DNA of 64,000 bases from Serinicoccus hydrothermalis. Lineage in GTDB: Bacteria; Actinomycetota; Actinomycetes; Actinomycetales; Dermatophilaceae. Within the stretch, counting starts at the first letter, position 1, and each line of letters begins with the position of its first letter. The translations under genes were made by a program, and so were the position numbers. The stretch lies in assembly GCF_001685415.1 (NCBI RefSeq), contig NZ_CP014989.1:2108001-2172000 (forward strand), read 5' to 3'. This document shows positions 53,344-62,241 of this stretch, in pieces. Below the pieces are notes generated by a model. It was given only the letters and a program-made list of their open reading frames with translations. It was not told the DNA's origin and did not search any database.

Positions 53344-54567
53344 GTGATCACTATGGAAGACTGGGCGCTGATCCGCAGGCTGGCCCGTGAGGGTGTGCCG
53401 AACGCTGCGATCGCCAGGAAGCTAGGAATCTCAAGGACCACTGTCGGTAAGGCCATCGCCTCGGAGGGACCGCCGAAGTACGAACGCAAGAGCGGCCTGA
53501 CGTCGTTCACGCCGTTCGAGGCACGGGTGCGGGCGTTGCTCGCGGACACCCCGGACATGCCCGCGACCGTGCTCGCCGAGCGGGTCGGGTGGACCGGCTC
53601 GATCCGCTGGTTCCGCGACAACGTGAACCGGGTGAGGGCCGACCACCGTCCGATCGATCCGGCGGACCGGTTGACCTGGGCGGCCGGGGACGTGGCGCAG
53701 TGCGACCTGTGGTTCCCGCCGCGCAAGATCCTGCTCGAGGACGGCTCGCGGGCGCTGCTGCCGGTGCTGGTGATGACGCTGGCGTACAGCCGGTTCATGC
53801 TCGCCCGGATGATCCCGACCCGCAAGACAACCGACCTGCTGCTGGGCATGTGGGCCCTGCTCTCGCAGGTGGGCTGCGTGCCGCGCCGGCTGATCTGGGA
53901 CAACGAGGCCGGGATCGGGCGCGGGAAGCTGACCGAGCCGGCCGCGGTGTTCGCCGGCACCCTGGCCACCAAGATCGTGCTGCTGCCACCGCGGGACCCC
54001 GAGTCCAAAGGCGTGGTCGAGCGGCGCAACGGCTTTTTCGAGACCTCGTTCATGCCCGGCCGCCACTTCGAGTCACCGGCCGACTTCAACGCCCAGCTCA
54101 CCCACTGGCTGACCGGGGCGAACGGCCGGGTGGTGCGCACGACCAAGGCGCGTCCGGTCGACCTGCTCACCGTCGACAAGGACAAGATGGCGCCGTTGCC
54201 GCCGGCGGTGCTGCACCTGGGCTGGCGCAACCACGTCCGCCTCGGCCGGGACTACTACGTGCGCGTCGACACCAGCGACTACTCGGTGCACCCGGCCGCG
54301 ATCGGTGCCCGTGTCGACGTGGCCGCCGACCTCGACACCGTGCGGGTCCGGCACGGCGGGCGGCTCGTCGCCGAGCACCCACGCCGGTGGGCCCGGTCCA
54401 TGACCGTCACCGACCCCGCCCACGTGGCCGCCGCGGCCGAGCTGCGCCGCGACTACCAGCACCGCGACAAGGCCGTGGCCCCCGAGGCGCCCGAGGACCT
54501 AGTGCGGGACCTGGCCGACTATGACCGCGCCTTCGGCCTCGACGCCGGCGCAGGAGGCTCGCTGTGA
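53344..54567 (+). CDS. istA: IS21 transposase IstA (second element)
   Basis: A 407-residue transposase. Helix-turn-helix NAAIARKLGISRTTVGKAI, integrase core with D (GDVAQCDLWF), D (RLIWDNEAGIG) and E (KGVVERRNGFF), and C-terminal RDYYVRVDTSDYSVHPAAIG. The GTG at 53344 gives MITMEDWALIRRL, matching the family start; ATG at 53353 is an alternative. It overlaps istB by four bases. Confidence 0.93.
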   Translation: MITMEDWALIRRLAREGVPNAAIARKLGISRTTVGKAIASEGPPKYERKSGLTSFTPFEARVRALLADTPDMPATVLAERVGWTGSIRWFRDNVNRVRADHRPIDPADRLTWAAGDVAQCDLWFPPRKILLEDGSRALLPVLVMTLAYSRFMLARMIPTRKTTDLLLGMWALLSQVGCVPRRLIWDNEAGIGRGKLTEPAAVFAGTLATKIVLLPPRDPESKGVVERRNGFFETSFMPGRHFESPADFNAQLTHWLTGANGRVVRTTKARPVDLLTVDKDKMAPLPPAVLHLGWRNHVRLGRDYYVRVDTSDYSVHPAAIGARVDVAADLDTVRVRHGGRLVAEHPRRWARSMTVTDPAHVAAAAELRRDYQHRDKAVAPEAPEDLVRDLADYDRAFGLDAGAGGSL

Positions 54568-55364
54568 GCACCAAGACGACGCCCGCGGAGCAGACGCTCA
54601 AGCAGATCACCCACCTCGCGGCCGCGCTCAAAGCACCGCGCATCACCCAGTCCGCGGCACGGCTGGCCGAGCACGCCCGCGACGCCGGGTGGACCCACGA
54701 GGACTACCTCGCCGCCGTCCTCGAACGTGAGGTCGCCGCCCGCAACGCCTCCGGCGCCCAGCTGCGCATCCGCGCCGCGGGGCTGCCGGCGGGCAAGACC
54801 CTGGAGGACTTCGACTTCGACCACCAACCCGCCGCCCGCACCCCCGTCCAAGCCCTCGCGTCCGGAGCCTGGCTGGCCGAGCACCGCAACGTCGTCCTGC
54901 TCGGCCCGCCGGGCACGGGAAAAACACATCTGGCTGCGGCGTTGGCGATCACCGCCGCCCGCCAGGGCCACCGGGTGCTGTTCGCCACCGCGAGTGAGTG
55001 GGTCACCCGACTGTCCGAGGCCCACCAGCGTGGACGCCTCGGCACAGAGCTGATCCGGCTGCGCCGCTACCCCCTGATCGTGGTCGACGAGGTTGGCTAC
55101 CTCCCGTTCGAGCAGGACGCCGCGAACCTGTTCTTCCAGCTCGTCTCCTCCCGCTACGAGCACGCCTCCCTCATCCTCACCTCGAACCTGCCGTTCAGCT
55201 CCTGGGCCGGCGTCTTCGGCGACCAGGTGGTCGCCGCCGCGATGATCGACCGCATCGTCCACCACGCCGACGTCATCGCGCTCAAGGGCGCGTCCTACCG
55301 CCTCCGCGACCGAGGCATCGAGACCCTGCCCAGCATCAAGGCCGAGCAGGGCTCGCTAGACTGA
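54564..55364 (+). CDS. istB: IS21 helper ATPase IstB (second element)
   Basis: A 266-residue IstB. Walker A LLGPPGTGKTHLAAAL, Walker B PLIVVDEVGYLPFEQDAANLFFQLV, and SNLPFSSWAGVFGD. The GTG start overlaps the istA stop (GTGA). Unlike the first IstB, the N-terminus is shorter before the ATPase core. Confidence 0.93.
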   Translation: MSTKTTPAEQTLKQITHLAAALKAPRITQSAARLAEHARDAGWTHEDYLAAVLEREVAARNASGAQLRIRAAGLPAGKTLEDFDFDHQPAARTPVQALASGAWLAEHRNVVLLGPPGTGKTHLAAALAITAARQGHRVLFATASEWVTRLSEAHQRGRLGTELIRLRRYPLIVVDEVGYLPFEQDAANLFFQLVSSRYEHASLILTSNLPFSSWAGVFGDQVVAAAMIDRIVHHADVIALKGASYRLRDRGIETLPSIKAEQGSLD

Positions 55365-55420
55365 CCAAACCGTCCAGTTTTCGACCGCCGAAACTGTCCA
55401 GTTTTCGAGCGCCGACGACA

Positions 55421-55645
55421 ACTTCGGTGATGGCGGCGCGGGCGGAGGACTCATCCACGATGGCCTTGCCTGCGGCGAAGGCGACGACGAGGGCTTGGAC
55501 GGCGAGTTGTTGACCGCGCGTGGGGTCGTGGCCGCGTGCTCGGGCGCGGGTCGTAGAGGTTCGCGGCCCAGGCGTTGGCGAAGCGGCTATCGCCGGCGAA
55601 GTCGGTGACGGCGCCGCGAAGCTGCTTGTCGCAGGACCCGGCTTC
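55421..55645 (-). pseudogene. Mosaic transposon remnant (IS110-like joined to AAA-ATPase C-terminus)
   Basis: Minus-strand text CDKQLRGAVTDFAGDSRFANAWAANLY resembles the C-terminal region of IS110/IS1111 transposases. After a frame change comes TRGQQLAVQALVVAFAAGKAIVDESSARAAITEV, which resembles the end of a transposon-type AAA ATPase. It continues across the IS21 insertion as TTE followed by stop (about 53256-53269). The two pieces are probably fused by deletion. Not expressed as one protein. Confidence 0.5.
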
Positions 55646-55654
55646 TCCCCTTAT

Positions 55655-55690
55655 TACTACCCAGCGTAGTGTAAACACCGGTGTAGTAGT
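55655..55690 (+). promoter_or_regulatory. BlaI/CopY-like dyads upstream of cydA
   Basis: ACACCGGTGTAGTA (55675-55688) matches 14 of 18 positions of a TACTACA-x-TGTAGTA type operator. A second, weaker dyad TACTAC/GTAGT lies at 55655-55670. Such sites bind BlaI/MecI/CopY-family repressors. No such repressor gene is in the window. Confidence 0.45.
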
Positions 55691-55728
55691 TGCTGCACCG
55701 CCAAGAACTCAGGTGGGAGCGCGCCTCA

Positions 55729-57171
55729 ATGGAAGCACTCGAACTGGCTCGGTGGCAGTTCGGCATCACGACCGTCTACCACTACTTCTTCGTGCCGATC
55801 ACGATCGGTCTGTCGCTGCTGGTCGCCATCCTGCAGACCGCGTGGATGCGCACACGCAACCCGGAGTGGCTGCGGCTGGCGAAGTTCTTCGGCAAGCTCT
55901 TCACGATCAACTTCGCGCTCGGCCTGGTCACCGGCATCGTGCAGGAGTTCCAGTTCGGCATGAACTGGTCGGACTACTCCCGCTTCGTCGGTGACATCTT
56001 CGGCGCGCCACTGGCCATCGAGGCGCTGCTCGCGTTCTTCCTGGAGTCGACCTTCCTGGGCCTGTGGATCTTCGGCTGGGGCCGCATCCCCGAGAAGCTG
56101 CACGCCGCCTGCATGTGGGTGATCCACATCGGCACTGTGCTCTCTGCCTACTTCATCCTCGCGGCCAACTCCTTCATGCAGCACCCGGTCGGCTACTTCA
56201 ACAACCCCGAGACCGGTCGCGCCGAGCTGATCGACTTCTGGGCGGTGCTGACCAACCCGGTGCAGCTGGTCACCTTCCCGCACGTGCTCACCGCGGCATG
56301 GATGACCGGCGGTGGTTTCATGCTGGCTATCGCACTCTGGCACGTCTGGCGCAGCAGGACCCCGAAATCCGAGCAGCCGATGTATCGCAAGGCCGCAGCC
56401 ATCGGCGCCATTGCCGTCCTGCTCGGCGGTCTGGGTACGATCGTCACCGGTGACATCCAGGGCAAAATAATGACCGAGGTCCAGCCGATGAAGATGGCGG
56501 CCGCCGAGGGGCTCTACGACTCGGTGCCCGAGGGCGAGGGAGCGCCCTTCTCGATCATCACCGTCGGCACGCTCGACGGCACCGAAGAGGTCTGGGCCGT
56601 CACGGTGCCCAAGCTCCTCTCCTACCTGTCCACCGGCACCTTCGACGGCGCCGTCGAGGGGATCAACGACCTCAACGCCGAGTACCAGCTCACCTACAGC
56701 GGTGAAGAGCTCACCGCGATGGACGACTACCGCCCGATCATCCCGGTCACCTACTGGACGTTCCGGCTGATGATGGGCTTCGGCTTCGCCGCCATGGTCA
56801 TCGCCGCCCTAGCCCTGCTCTGGTTGTGGAAGGGCAAGGAGATGAACCACCGGTTCTGGTACTGGTCCGCCATCGGGGTGATGTTCCTGCCGCTGATCGC
56901 CAACTCGTGGGGCTGGATCTTCACCGAGATGGGCCGTCAGCCCTGGCTGGTCTTCGGGCTGATGACCACCCAGACCGGCGTCTCACCAGGCACGACCACC
57001 GCCGAGGTCTTCACCACGATGGCGCTGTTCACCCTGCTCTACGGGGTGCTCGCCGTGATCGAGGTCGGCTTGATCATCAAGTACACCCGCGAGGGTGCCC
57101 CCGAGTATGACGGCGAGTCCCTCGATCCGGACGACCGGGCCGAGGACCAACCCTTCGTCTTCACCTACTGA
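55729..57171 (+). CDS. cydA: Cytochrome bd ubiquinol oxidase subunit I
   Basis: A 480-residue membrane protein. H18 (TTVYHYFFVPIT) and H185 (TFPHVLTAAWM) are haem ligands, M348 (FRLMMGFG) the sixth ligand of haem b558, and IMTEVQPMKMAAAEGLY is the start of the quinol-binding Q loop. The Q loop is of the short type. ATG at 55729 is supported by GGTGGGAG. It oxidises menaquinol and reduces O2 to water in low oxygen. Heads cydA-cydB-cydDC. Confidence 0.95.
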   Translation: MEALELARWQFGITTVYHYFFVPITIGLSLLVAILQTAWMRTRNPEWLRLAKFFGKLFTINFALGLVTGIVQEFQFGMNWSDYSRFVGDIFGAPLAIEALLAFFLESTFLGLWIFGWGRIPEKLHAACMWVIHIGTVLSAYFILAANSFMQHPVGYFNNPETGRAELIDFWAVLTNPVQLVTFPHVLTAAWMTGGGFMLAIALWHVWRSRTPKSEQPMYRKAAAIGAIAVLLGGLGTIVTGDIQGKIMTEVQPMKMAAAEGLYDSVPEGEGAPFSIITVGTLDGTEEVWAVTVPKLLSYLSTGTFDGAVEGINDLNAEYQLTYSGEELTAMDDYRPIIPVTYWTFRLMMGFGFAAMVIAALALLWLWKGKEMNHRFWYWSAIGVMFLPLIANSWGWIFTEMGRQPWLVFGLMTTQTGVSPGTTTAEVFTTMALFTLLYGVLAVIEVGLIIKYTREGAPEYDGESLDPDDRAEDQPFVFTY

Positions 57172-57203
57172 GCCCCCGGCATACCCGAGAAGGAAGCAGT
57201 GCA

Positions 57204-58262
57204 ATGGAACTGAGCACCATCTGGTTCATCCTCATCGCGGTGCTGTGGATCGGCTACTTCGTGCTGGAGGGCTTCGACTTCGGCGTCGGCGCGCTCTTCC
57301 CGGTGCTCGGCCGCGGCGACGAGAAGCTGGACGGCGAGACCCGCAAGCGGGTCATGCTCTCCACCATCGGCCCGTTCTGGGACGGCAACGAGGTGTGGCT
57401 GATCACCGCCGGCGGCGCCATGTTCGCGGCGTTCCCGCACTGGTACGCCACCCTCTTCTCCGGCTTCTACATGCCGCTCTTCGTCATCCTGGTTGCCCTG
57501 ATCGTGCGAGCGTTGGGTTTCGACTACCGCGGCAAGGTCGACAGCGACGTGTGGCGCCGGCGCTGGAACTGGTGCATCTTCCTGGGATCTGTGGTCCCGT
57601 CAGTCCTCTGGGGCGTGGCGTTCACCAACATCGTCATGGGCGTGCCGATCGACGCGGACATGGAGTACACCGGGGGCTTCTTCAACCTGCTCAACCCGCT
57701 CGCGCTGCTCGGAGGCATCGTGTTCCTCGGCGTGTTCGTCACGCACGGCGCGATGTTCCTGGCGCTGAAGACCGACGGACCGATCCGGCACGAGGCGCGG
57801 GCGCTGGCCGTCCGGGTGGGCGGGGTCAGCGCGGTGCTCGCCGTGGTCTGGCTGGCCGCCATCCACCTCGACACCGGCACGGCGCTGTCGTGGTCGGCTG
57901 CCGGACTGGCCGCGGTGGCGTTGCTCGGATCCCTGGCGATGGCCCGCAAGGGATCGGAGGGCTGGGCCTTCACCGGCACCTTCGTGGCCATCGCGCTGAC
58001 CGTGGCCTCGCTGTTCCTGGCGCTCTTCCCCGACGTTATGCCGAGCAGCACCGACCCCGCCTTCAACCTGACGGTGACCAACGCCGCCTCGACCGACTAC
58101 ACGCTGACGATCATGACCTGGGTCGCGGTGCTCTTCGTGCCCATCGTCCTGCTCTACACCTCCTTCACCTACTGGACCTTCCGCAAGCGGGTCAGCGGGC
58201 ACCACATCCCGCAGGCCGACACCGCGGAGGACCTCTCGGTAGGTAGTCCGGGGCAGTCATGA
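57204..58262 (+). CDS. cydB: Cytochrome bd ubiquinol oxidase subunit II
   Basis: A 352-residue protein with eight helices and the signature LWIGYFVLEGFDFGVGALFPVLGR and GPFWDGNEVWLITAGGAMFAAFPHWYA. Forms the heterodimer with CydA. AGAAGGAAG precedes the ATG. The stop overlaps the cydDC start (ATGA). Confidence 0.95.
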   Translation: MELSTIWFILIAVLWIGYFVLEGFDFGVGALFPVLGRGDEKLDGETRKRVMLSTIGPFWDGNEVWLITAGGAMFAAFPHWYATLFSGFYMPLFVILVALIVRALGFDYRGKVDSDVWRRRWNWCIFLGSVVPSVLWGVAFTNIVMGVPIDADMEYTGGFFNLLNPLALLGGIVFLGVFVTHGAMFLALKTDGPIRHEARALAVRVGGVSAVLAVVWLAAIHLDTGTALSWSAAGLAAVALLGSLAMARKGSEGWAFTGTFVAIALTVASLFLALFPDVMPSSTDPAFNLTVTNAASTDYTLTIMTWVAVLFVPIVLLYTSFTYWTFRKRVSGHHIPQADTAEDLSVGSPGQS

Positions 58263-61200
58263 AACCGTTCGACCCGGAGCTGCTGCGCCGGGTCCCCGAT
58301 GCCCGGACACCGGTGGCGGTCCTGTCCGTCACCGGGGTGCTCAGCGGCGCCGTCGCCGTCGCACTGGCGGTCTGCCTCGCCTGGCTCGCCAGCACGGTGG
58401 TGACCGGCGGTGCCCTGACCGCACCGCTGGCCTGGACCGTCGCGCTGCTCGTCACCCGCGGACTGATCGCCGGGAGCCAGGAGTCGTTGGCCGGCTGGGC
58501 CGGCCAACGTGTGGCCTCCGGCATCCGCTCCCAACTGCTGCGGCGGTGGTCCCGGCTGCCCGAGGAGGCACGCCCGCAGCCGGACGAGGCGGTCACCCGG
58601 GCCACCGACGGCGTCGCCGCCATCGAGCCGTATGTCGCGCGCTACCTCCCCGCGCTCGTCGCCGCTGCCGTGGTGCCGGCGCTGAGCCTGGTGACGCTGC
58701 TGGTCGTGGACTTCTGGAGCGCGCTCATCGTGCTGCTCACCCTGCCGCTGCTGCCGCTCTTCGCGGCGCTGATCGGCAAACACACCGAGGCCGAGACGCG
58801 GCGACGCTGGTCGGCGATGACCGACCTGGCCGGGCACTTCCTCGACGTCGTGCGTGGCCTGCCGACCCTGGTCGCCTACGGCCGGGCCGAGCGCCAGGTG
58901 GACGTCGTGGCCGAGGTCGGTCGCCGGCACCGGGTGGCGACGGTGCGGACGCTGCGGACCGCCTTCCTGAGCACCGTGGCGCTGGAGCTGCTCGCGACGA
59001 TCTCGGTCGCGCTGGTCGCGGTCGCCGTCGGCCTGCGGCTGGCCTACGGCGTGATGGACCTGCAGGCGGCGATGACCGCGATCCTGCTGGCCCCGGAGGC
59101 CTACTGGCCGGTGCGCCGGGTCGGCTCGGAGTTCCACAACGCCGCCGACGGCGCCGAGGCGCTCGAGCAGCTGCGCGACGACCTGGCCGACGACGGCGCC
59201 CCCACCACCCCACGGCCGGGCGCGCCGGATGGCGAGGTCCGGGTCGTCGACGTCCGCTACCACCACCCCGGCCGCCCCGACATCCTTCACGACCTGACCC
59301 TCACCACGTCCGTCGCCCCCGGCCTGACCGCCCTGACCGGCCCGTCCGGAGCCGGCAAGACCACCATGCTCGAGCTCCTCGGCGGACTACGGCTGCCCAC
59401 GAGCGGGCGGATCGAGGCACCCCACGCCCACCTCGCGACCCAGGTCCCGCTCCTGCTGCCCGGGACCGTCCGCGAGAACCTCGCCCTCGCCAGCCCCGCG
59501 GCCACCGACGGCGAGATGCGACTGGCGCTCGACCGCGTCGGACTCTGGCAGGCACTGATCCTGCGGGAAGGGCTGGACACGGTGCTGGGGGACGACGGCT
59601 TCGGGCTGTCCGCCGGGCAGCGCGGTCGTCTCGGCCTGGCCCGCGCGGTGCTGTCCGAGGCACCGCTCGTGCTGCTCGACGAACCCACCGCCCACATCGC
59701 CCCCGACACGATCGCCGCGCTGCGCACGGTCGTTCTCGAGCTGGCCCGCCACCGCCGCGTCCTGGTGGCCACGCACGACCAGGTGCTGGCCGCCCTCGCC
59801 GACGAGCAGTGGCAGCTGACCTCCCCTCCCCCACAGACCGGTGACGGCGACGCTCCCGATGCCGGCGCCACCACCACGGCACCCCCCGTGGAGCGAGCCC
59901 GCGTCGGGGAGGGTGCCCCCGGGGCGCAGGACGGGGCACCTCAGCAGCGGCGTCGCCGCTCGCCCAGGGGTCGCCTGGCGCTGGCCGCCGCGCTCGGTGG
60001 TCTGGCCACGGCATCGGGGATCGCGCTGACCGCGACCTCGGGATGGCTCATCGTCGAGGCGTCCTACCAACCGGTCGTCCTCACCCTGCTGGTCGCGATC
60101 GTAGGTGTGCGGGCGTTCGGCCTGGCACGACCCGTGCTGCGGTATGCCGAGCGCGTCACCTCCCACGACGTCGCACTCGAGGGTCTGGCCGCGTCACGGA
60201 CCGACACCTACCGCCGGCTCATCCCGCTGACCCCGGCACGGCTGGGTCGGCGTAGCCGCGGTGACGTGCTGACCGCGGTGGTGCGCGACCTGGACGACAT
60301 CAGCGACGAGCAGGTCCGCGCGATCGTGCCGGCGTGGGACGCCGCTATCGCCAGCCTGGTCGCGGCATTGGTCGTCGGAGCGTTCCTCCCTCGGGCGGGG
60401 CTGGTCGTCGTCGCCGCCGCGGTGCTCGCGTTCCTGCTGGCGCTCCTGGACCAGCGGCTCGAGCAGTCGGCCCACGACCACGTGGTCAGCGCGCGGGGCA
60501 CGGTGCACCGGGTGACCTCGCTGGTCACCGCACAGCTGACCCAGGTGCAGGCGGTCGCCGGACTCGGCCGTGCCGACCGACTCGTCGACCGGGTCGACGC
60601 GAGCCAGGCCAGGGCGGACCGCGCGGCCCGCCGGCTGAGCCGCGCGCGGGGCCTCACGATCGGGGCGACCTGGCTGGTCGTCGCTGCCGCTGTCGGCAGC
60701 GTGGCCTGGCTGGCCGGCGCCGCGTACACCGCCGGCACGGTGAGCGGACCCGTCGCGGCACTGGTGACGCTGACGCCGATGGCCCTGGCCGAGGCCTGGA
60801 CCGGGCTGCCCGACGCCTTCGGTGCCCGCGCCCGTGCGCATGCGGCGCGGCACCGCCTCTCGGCCATGTTCGAGCAGTCCCCGGCCGTGGCGCAGGAGGC
60901 GGAGCGGCACGGCATACCTGCCACCGAGCCCGACCCGGCACAGCAGCACGTGCCCACCCTCCGCACCGACGACGTCGAGGCCACCTGGGACCCGGCAGCC
61001 ACCCTGCCGGACCTGGCCGCGACCAGTCTGCTCGTCGCCCCGGGCGAGCGGGTCGTCCTCACCGGACCGAACGGCATCGGCAAGTCGACCCTGCTCGCGG
61101 TGCTGGCCCGGCACCTGGACCCCTCCACGGGGACCTATCACCACGACGCCCACGAGATCCGGGACCTGCCGTTGGCGCAGGTGCGCGGCCGGATGGCGAT

Positions 61201-61678
61201 CGCCGACGACGAGCCGCACGCCTTCCGGAACACCGTGCGGGCCAACCTGCTGCTGACCCGACCGGAGGCGACCGACGCCCAGCTCCTCTCCGCGCTGGAC
61301 ACGGCCGACCTTGGTGACTGGCTTGGCCGACTGACCCAGGGGCTGGACACCCGGCTCACCGGGCTGAGCGGTGGCGAGCGCACCCGGCTGAACCTGGCCC
61401 GCGCCGTCCTGTCGGGCAGGCCGGTGCTGCTGCTGGACGAGCCCACCGCGCACCTGGACGAGGTGACCGCGCGCCGGGTGCTGGAACGGCTCGGCGGCAC
61501 GCGCCAGAGCGTGGTCATGGTCTCGCACGACCTCATCCCGGACGGCTGGGCCGAGGTGTCGTTGCGCACCGAGGGCTCGGTGCCAGTCCGCGGTGACCGG
61601 TCCTACTCGGCGAGCACCCAGGAGAGGTCCGTGCGAAGCGTGGCCGGATCCGCGTCGGGGATGGGCTCGGTGACGTAG
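58259..61678 (+). CDS. cydDC: CydDC fused ABC exporter for cytochrome bd assembly
   Basis: A 1139-residue fusion of two half-transporters. The CydD half (1-~535) has six helices, Walker A GPSGAGKTT, LSAGQRGRLGLARAVL and LVLLDEPTAHI. A ~45-residue Pro/Ala linker follows. The CydC half has Walker A GPNGIGKST, LSGGERTRLNLARAVL and VLLLDEPTAHLDE. It exports glutathione or cysteine or haem-related compounds needed for the oxidase. The last ~25 residues (SASTQERSVRSVAG...) are Ser-rich and overlap foreign debris on the other strand, so the native end may have been replaced. Confidence 0.93.
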   Translation: MKPFDPELLRRVPDARTPVAVLSVTGVLSGAVAVALAVCLAWLASTVVTGGALTAPLAWTVALLVTRGLIAGSQESLAGWAGQRVASGIRSQLLRRWSRLPEEARPQPDEAVTRATDGVAAIEPYVARYLPALVAAAVVPALSLVTLLVVDFWSALIVLLTLPLLPLFAALIGKHTEAETRRRWSAMTDLAGHFLDVVRGLPTLVAYGRAERQVDVVAEVGRRHRVATVRTLRTAFLSTVALELLATISVALVAVAVGLRLAYGVMDLQAAMTAILLAPEAYWPVRRVGSEFHNAADGAEALEQLRDDLADDGAPTTPRPGAPDGEVRVVDVRYHHPGRPDILHDLTLTTSVAPGLTALTGPSGAGKTTMLELLGGLRLPTSGRIEAPHAHLATQVPLLLPGTVRENLALASPAATDGEMRLALDRVGLWQALILREGLDTVLGDDGFGLSAGQRGRLGLARAVLSEAPLVLLDEPTAHIAPDTIAALRTVVLELARHRRVLVATHDQVLAALADEQWQLTSPPPQTGDGDAPDAGATTTAPPVERARVGEGAPGAQDGAPQQRRRRSPRGRLALAAALGGLATASGIALTATSGWLIVEASYQPVVLTLLVAIVGVRAFGLARPVLRYAERVTSHDVALEGLAASRTDTYRRLIPLTPARLGRRSRGDVLTAVVRDLDDISDEQVRAIVPAWDAAIASLVAALVVGAFLPRAGLVVVAAAVLAFLLALLDQRLEQSAHDHVVSARGTVHRVTSLVTAQLTQVQAVAGLGRADRLVDRVDASQARADRAARRLSRARGLTIGATWLVVAAAVGSVAWLAGAAYTAGTVSGPVAALVTLTPMALAEAWTGLPDAFGARARAHAARHRLSAMFEQSPAVAQEAERHGIPATEPDPAQQHVPTLRTDDVEATWDPAATLPDLAATSLLVAPGERVVLTGPNGIGKSTLLAVLARHLDPSTGTYHHDAHEIRDLPLAQVRGRMAIADDEPHAFRNTVRANLLLTRPEATDAQLLSALDTADLGDWLGRLTQGLDTRLTGLSGGERTRLNLARAVLSGRPVLLLDEPTAHLDEVTARRVLERLGGTRQSVVMVSHDLIPDGWAEVSLRTEGSVPVRGDRSYSASTQERSVRSVAGSASGMGSVT

Positions 61679-61785
61679 ACCTCCCACATCGCCAGCGCGC
61701 ACCAGGAGTCGCCGAGGTTGTCGTAGCCACCCACGTGGCGCCGTGCGCGACCTCGCCACCGGGCAGTCTTCGCAGGCGCCCGCAA
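61603..61785 (-). pseudogene. GyrI-like effector-binding domain remnant
   Basis: A 60-codon frame ending YDNLGDSWCALAMWEVYVTE, then PIPDADPATLRTDLSWVLAE. The W-E-V-Y-x-T-x-P-x4-D-P-A-x2-R-T-D pattern is the last strand of the GyrI-like domain of MerR/AraC regulators. Most of the domain is missing. It overlaps the 3' end of cydDC by 76 bases in antisense, marking an old deletion joint. Confidence 0.45.
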
Positions 61786-61998
61786 CCCCCACCAAGACGG
61801 ATGGCGGTCACTCCATACGGTCTAGAACGACTCCAAGGACTGGCTAGATGTGCCGAGGAGTACAGCACGGTCTGCGCCCGGCCGGTGCGATCGACGAAGA
61901 GGCGGGACAAGACCATTCGCTCCCTCGACCTCAAGGACCCCCGCTGGTCCGAGCGGCGGTCATGGCCGCCGAGCAGGACGGCAGGTCTGCGGAGCCGA

Positions 61999-62068
61999 TC
62001 ACCGCCGCGAGCAGGCGTCGATCACGAACGCGACGTAGACCGTGCCCAGCCAGGTCGGGACGTAAGTG
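61999..62068 (-). pseudogene. IS3-family transposase fragment
   Basis: Minus-strand YVPTWLGTVYVAFVIDACSRR followed by stop. This is the start of the IS3 OrfB integrase core (TYVPTW...VAFVxD..SRR). Only ~23 codons remain. GTGTTATG (about 62066-62073) and CATAACAC (about 62091-62098) form an inverted repeat beside it. Confidence 0.65.
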
Positions 62069-62241
62069 TTATGTCCAGCAGCCAGCAGCGCATAACACGC
62101 ATTCGACTCAGCCCGTGGTCATGTGCACCTCGGTGTGTTGAGCTGCTGGCGGAGTCTGACGCGGCAGTGCTGAGGGGTGGTCAGGCGGTAGCCCAGCCAG
62201 GAACGGACGCTGCGGTCCTTCGGGCGGGATTGGTTGGGCTG
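62069..62241. other. Non-coding debris before copper oxidase gene
   Basis: No gene is seen here. It includes the GTGTTATG/CATAACAC inverted repeat and lies downstream of the minus-strand oxidase. Confidence 0.4.

Larger units (their letters stand above)
53275..55420 (+). mobile_element. Second IS21-family insertion sequence
   Basis: A 2146-bp element. Ends TGTCAGCGGCGCTTGAAGAC on the left and, inverted, TGTCGTCGGCGCTCGAAAAC on the right, with inner repeats of the GAAAACTGGAC unit on both sides. ACTTC at 53270-53274 and 55421-55425 is a 5-bp target duplication. It looks complete. It is not closely related to the first IS21 element. Confidence 0.9.
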
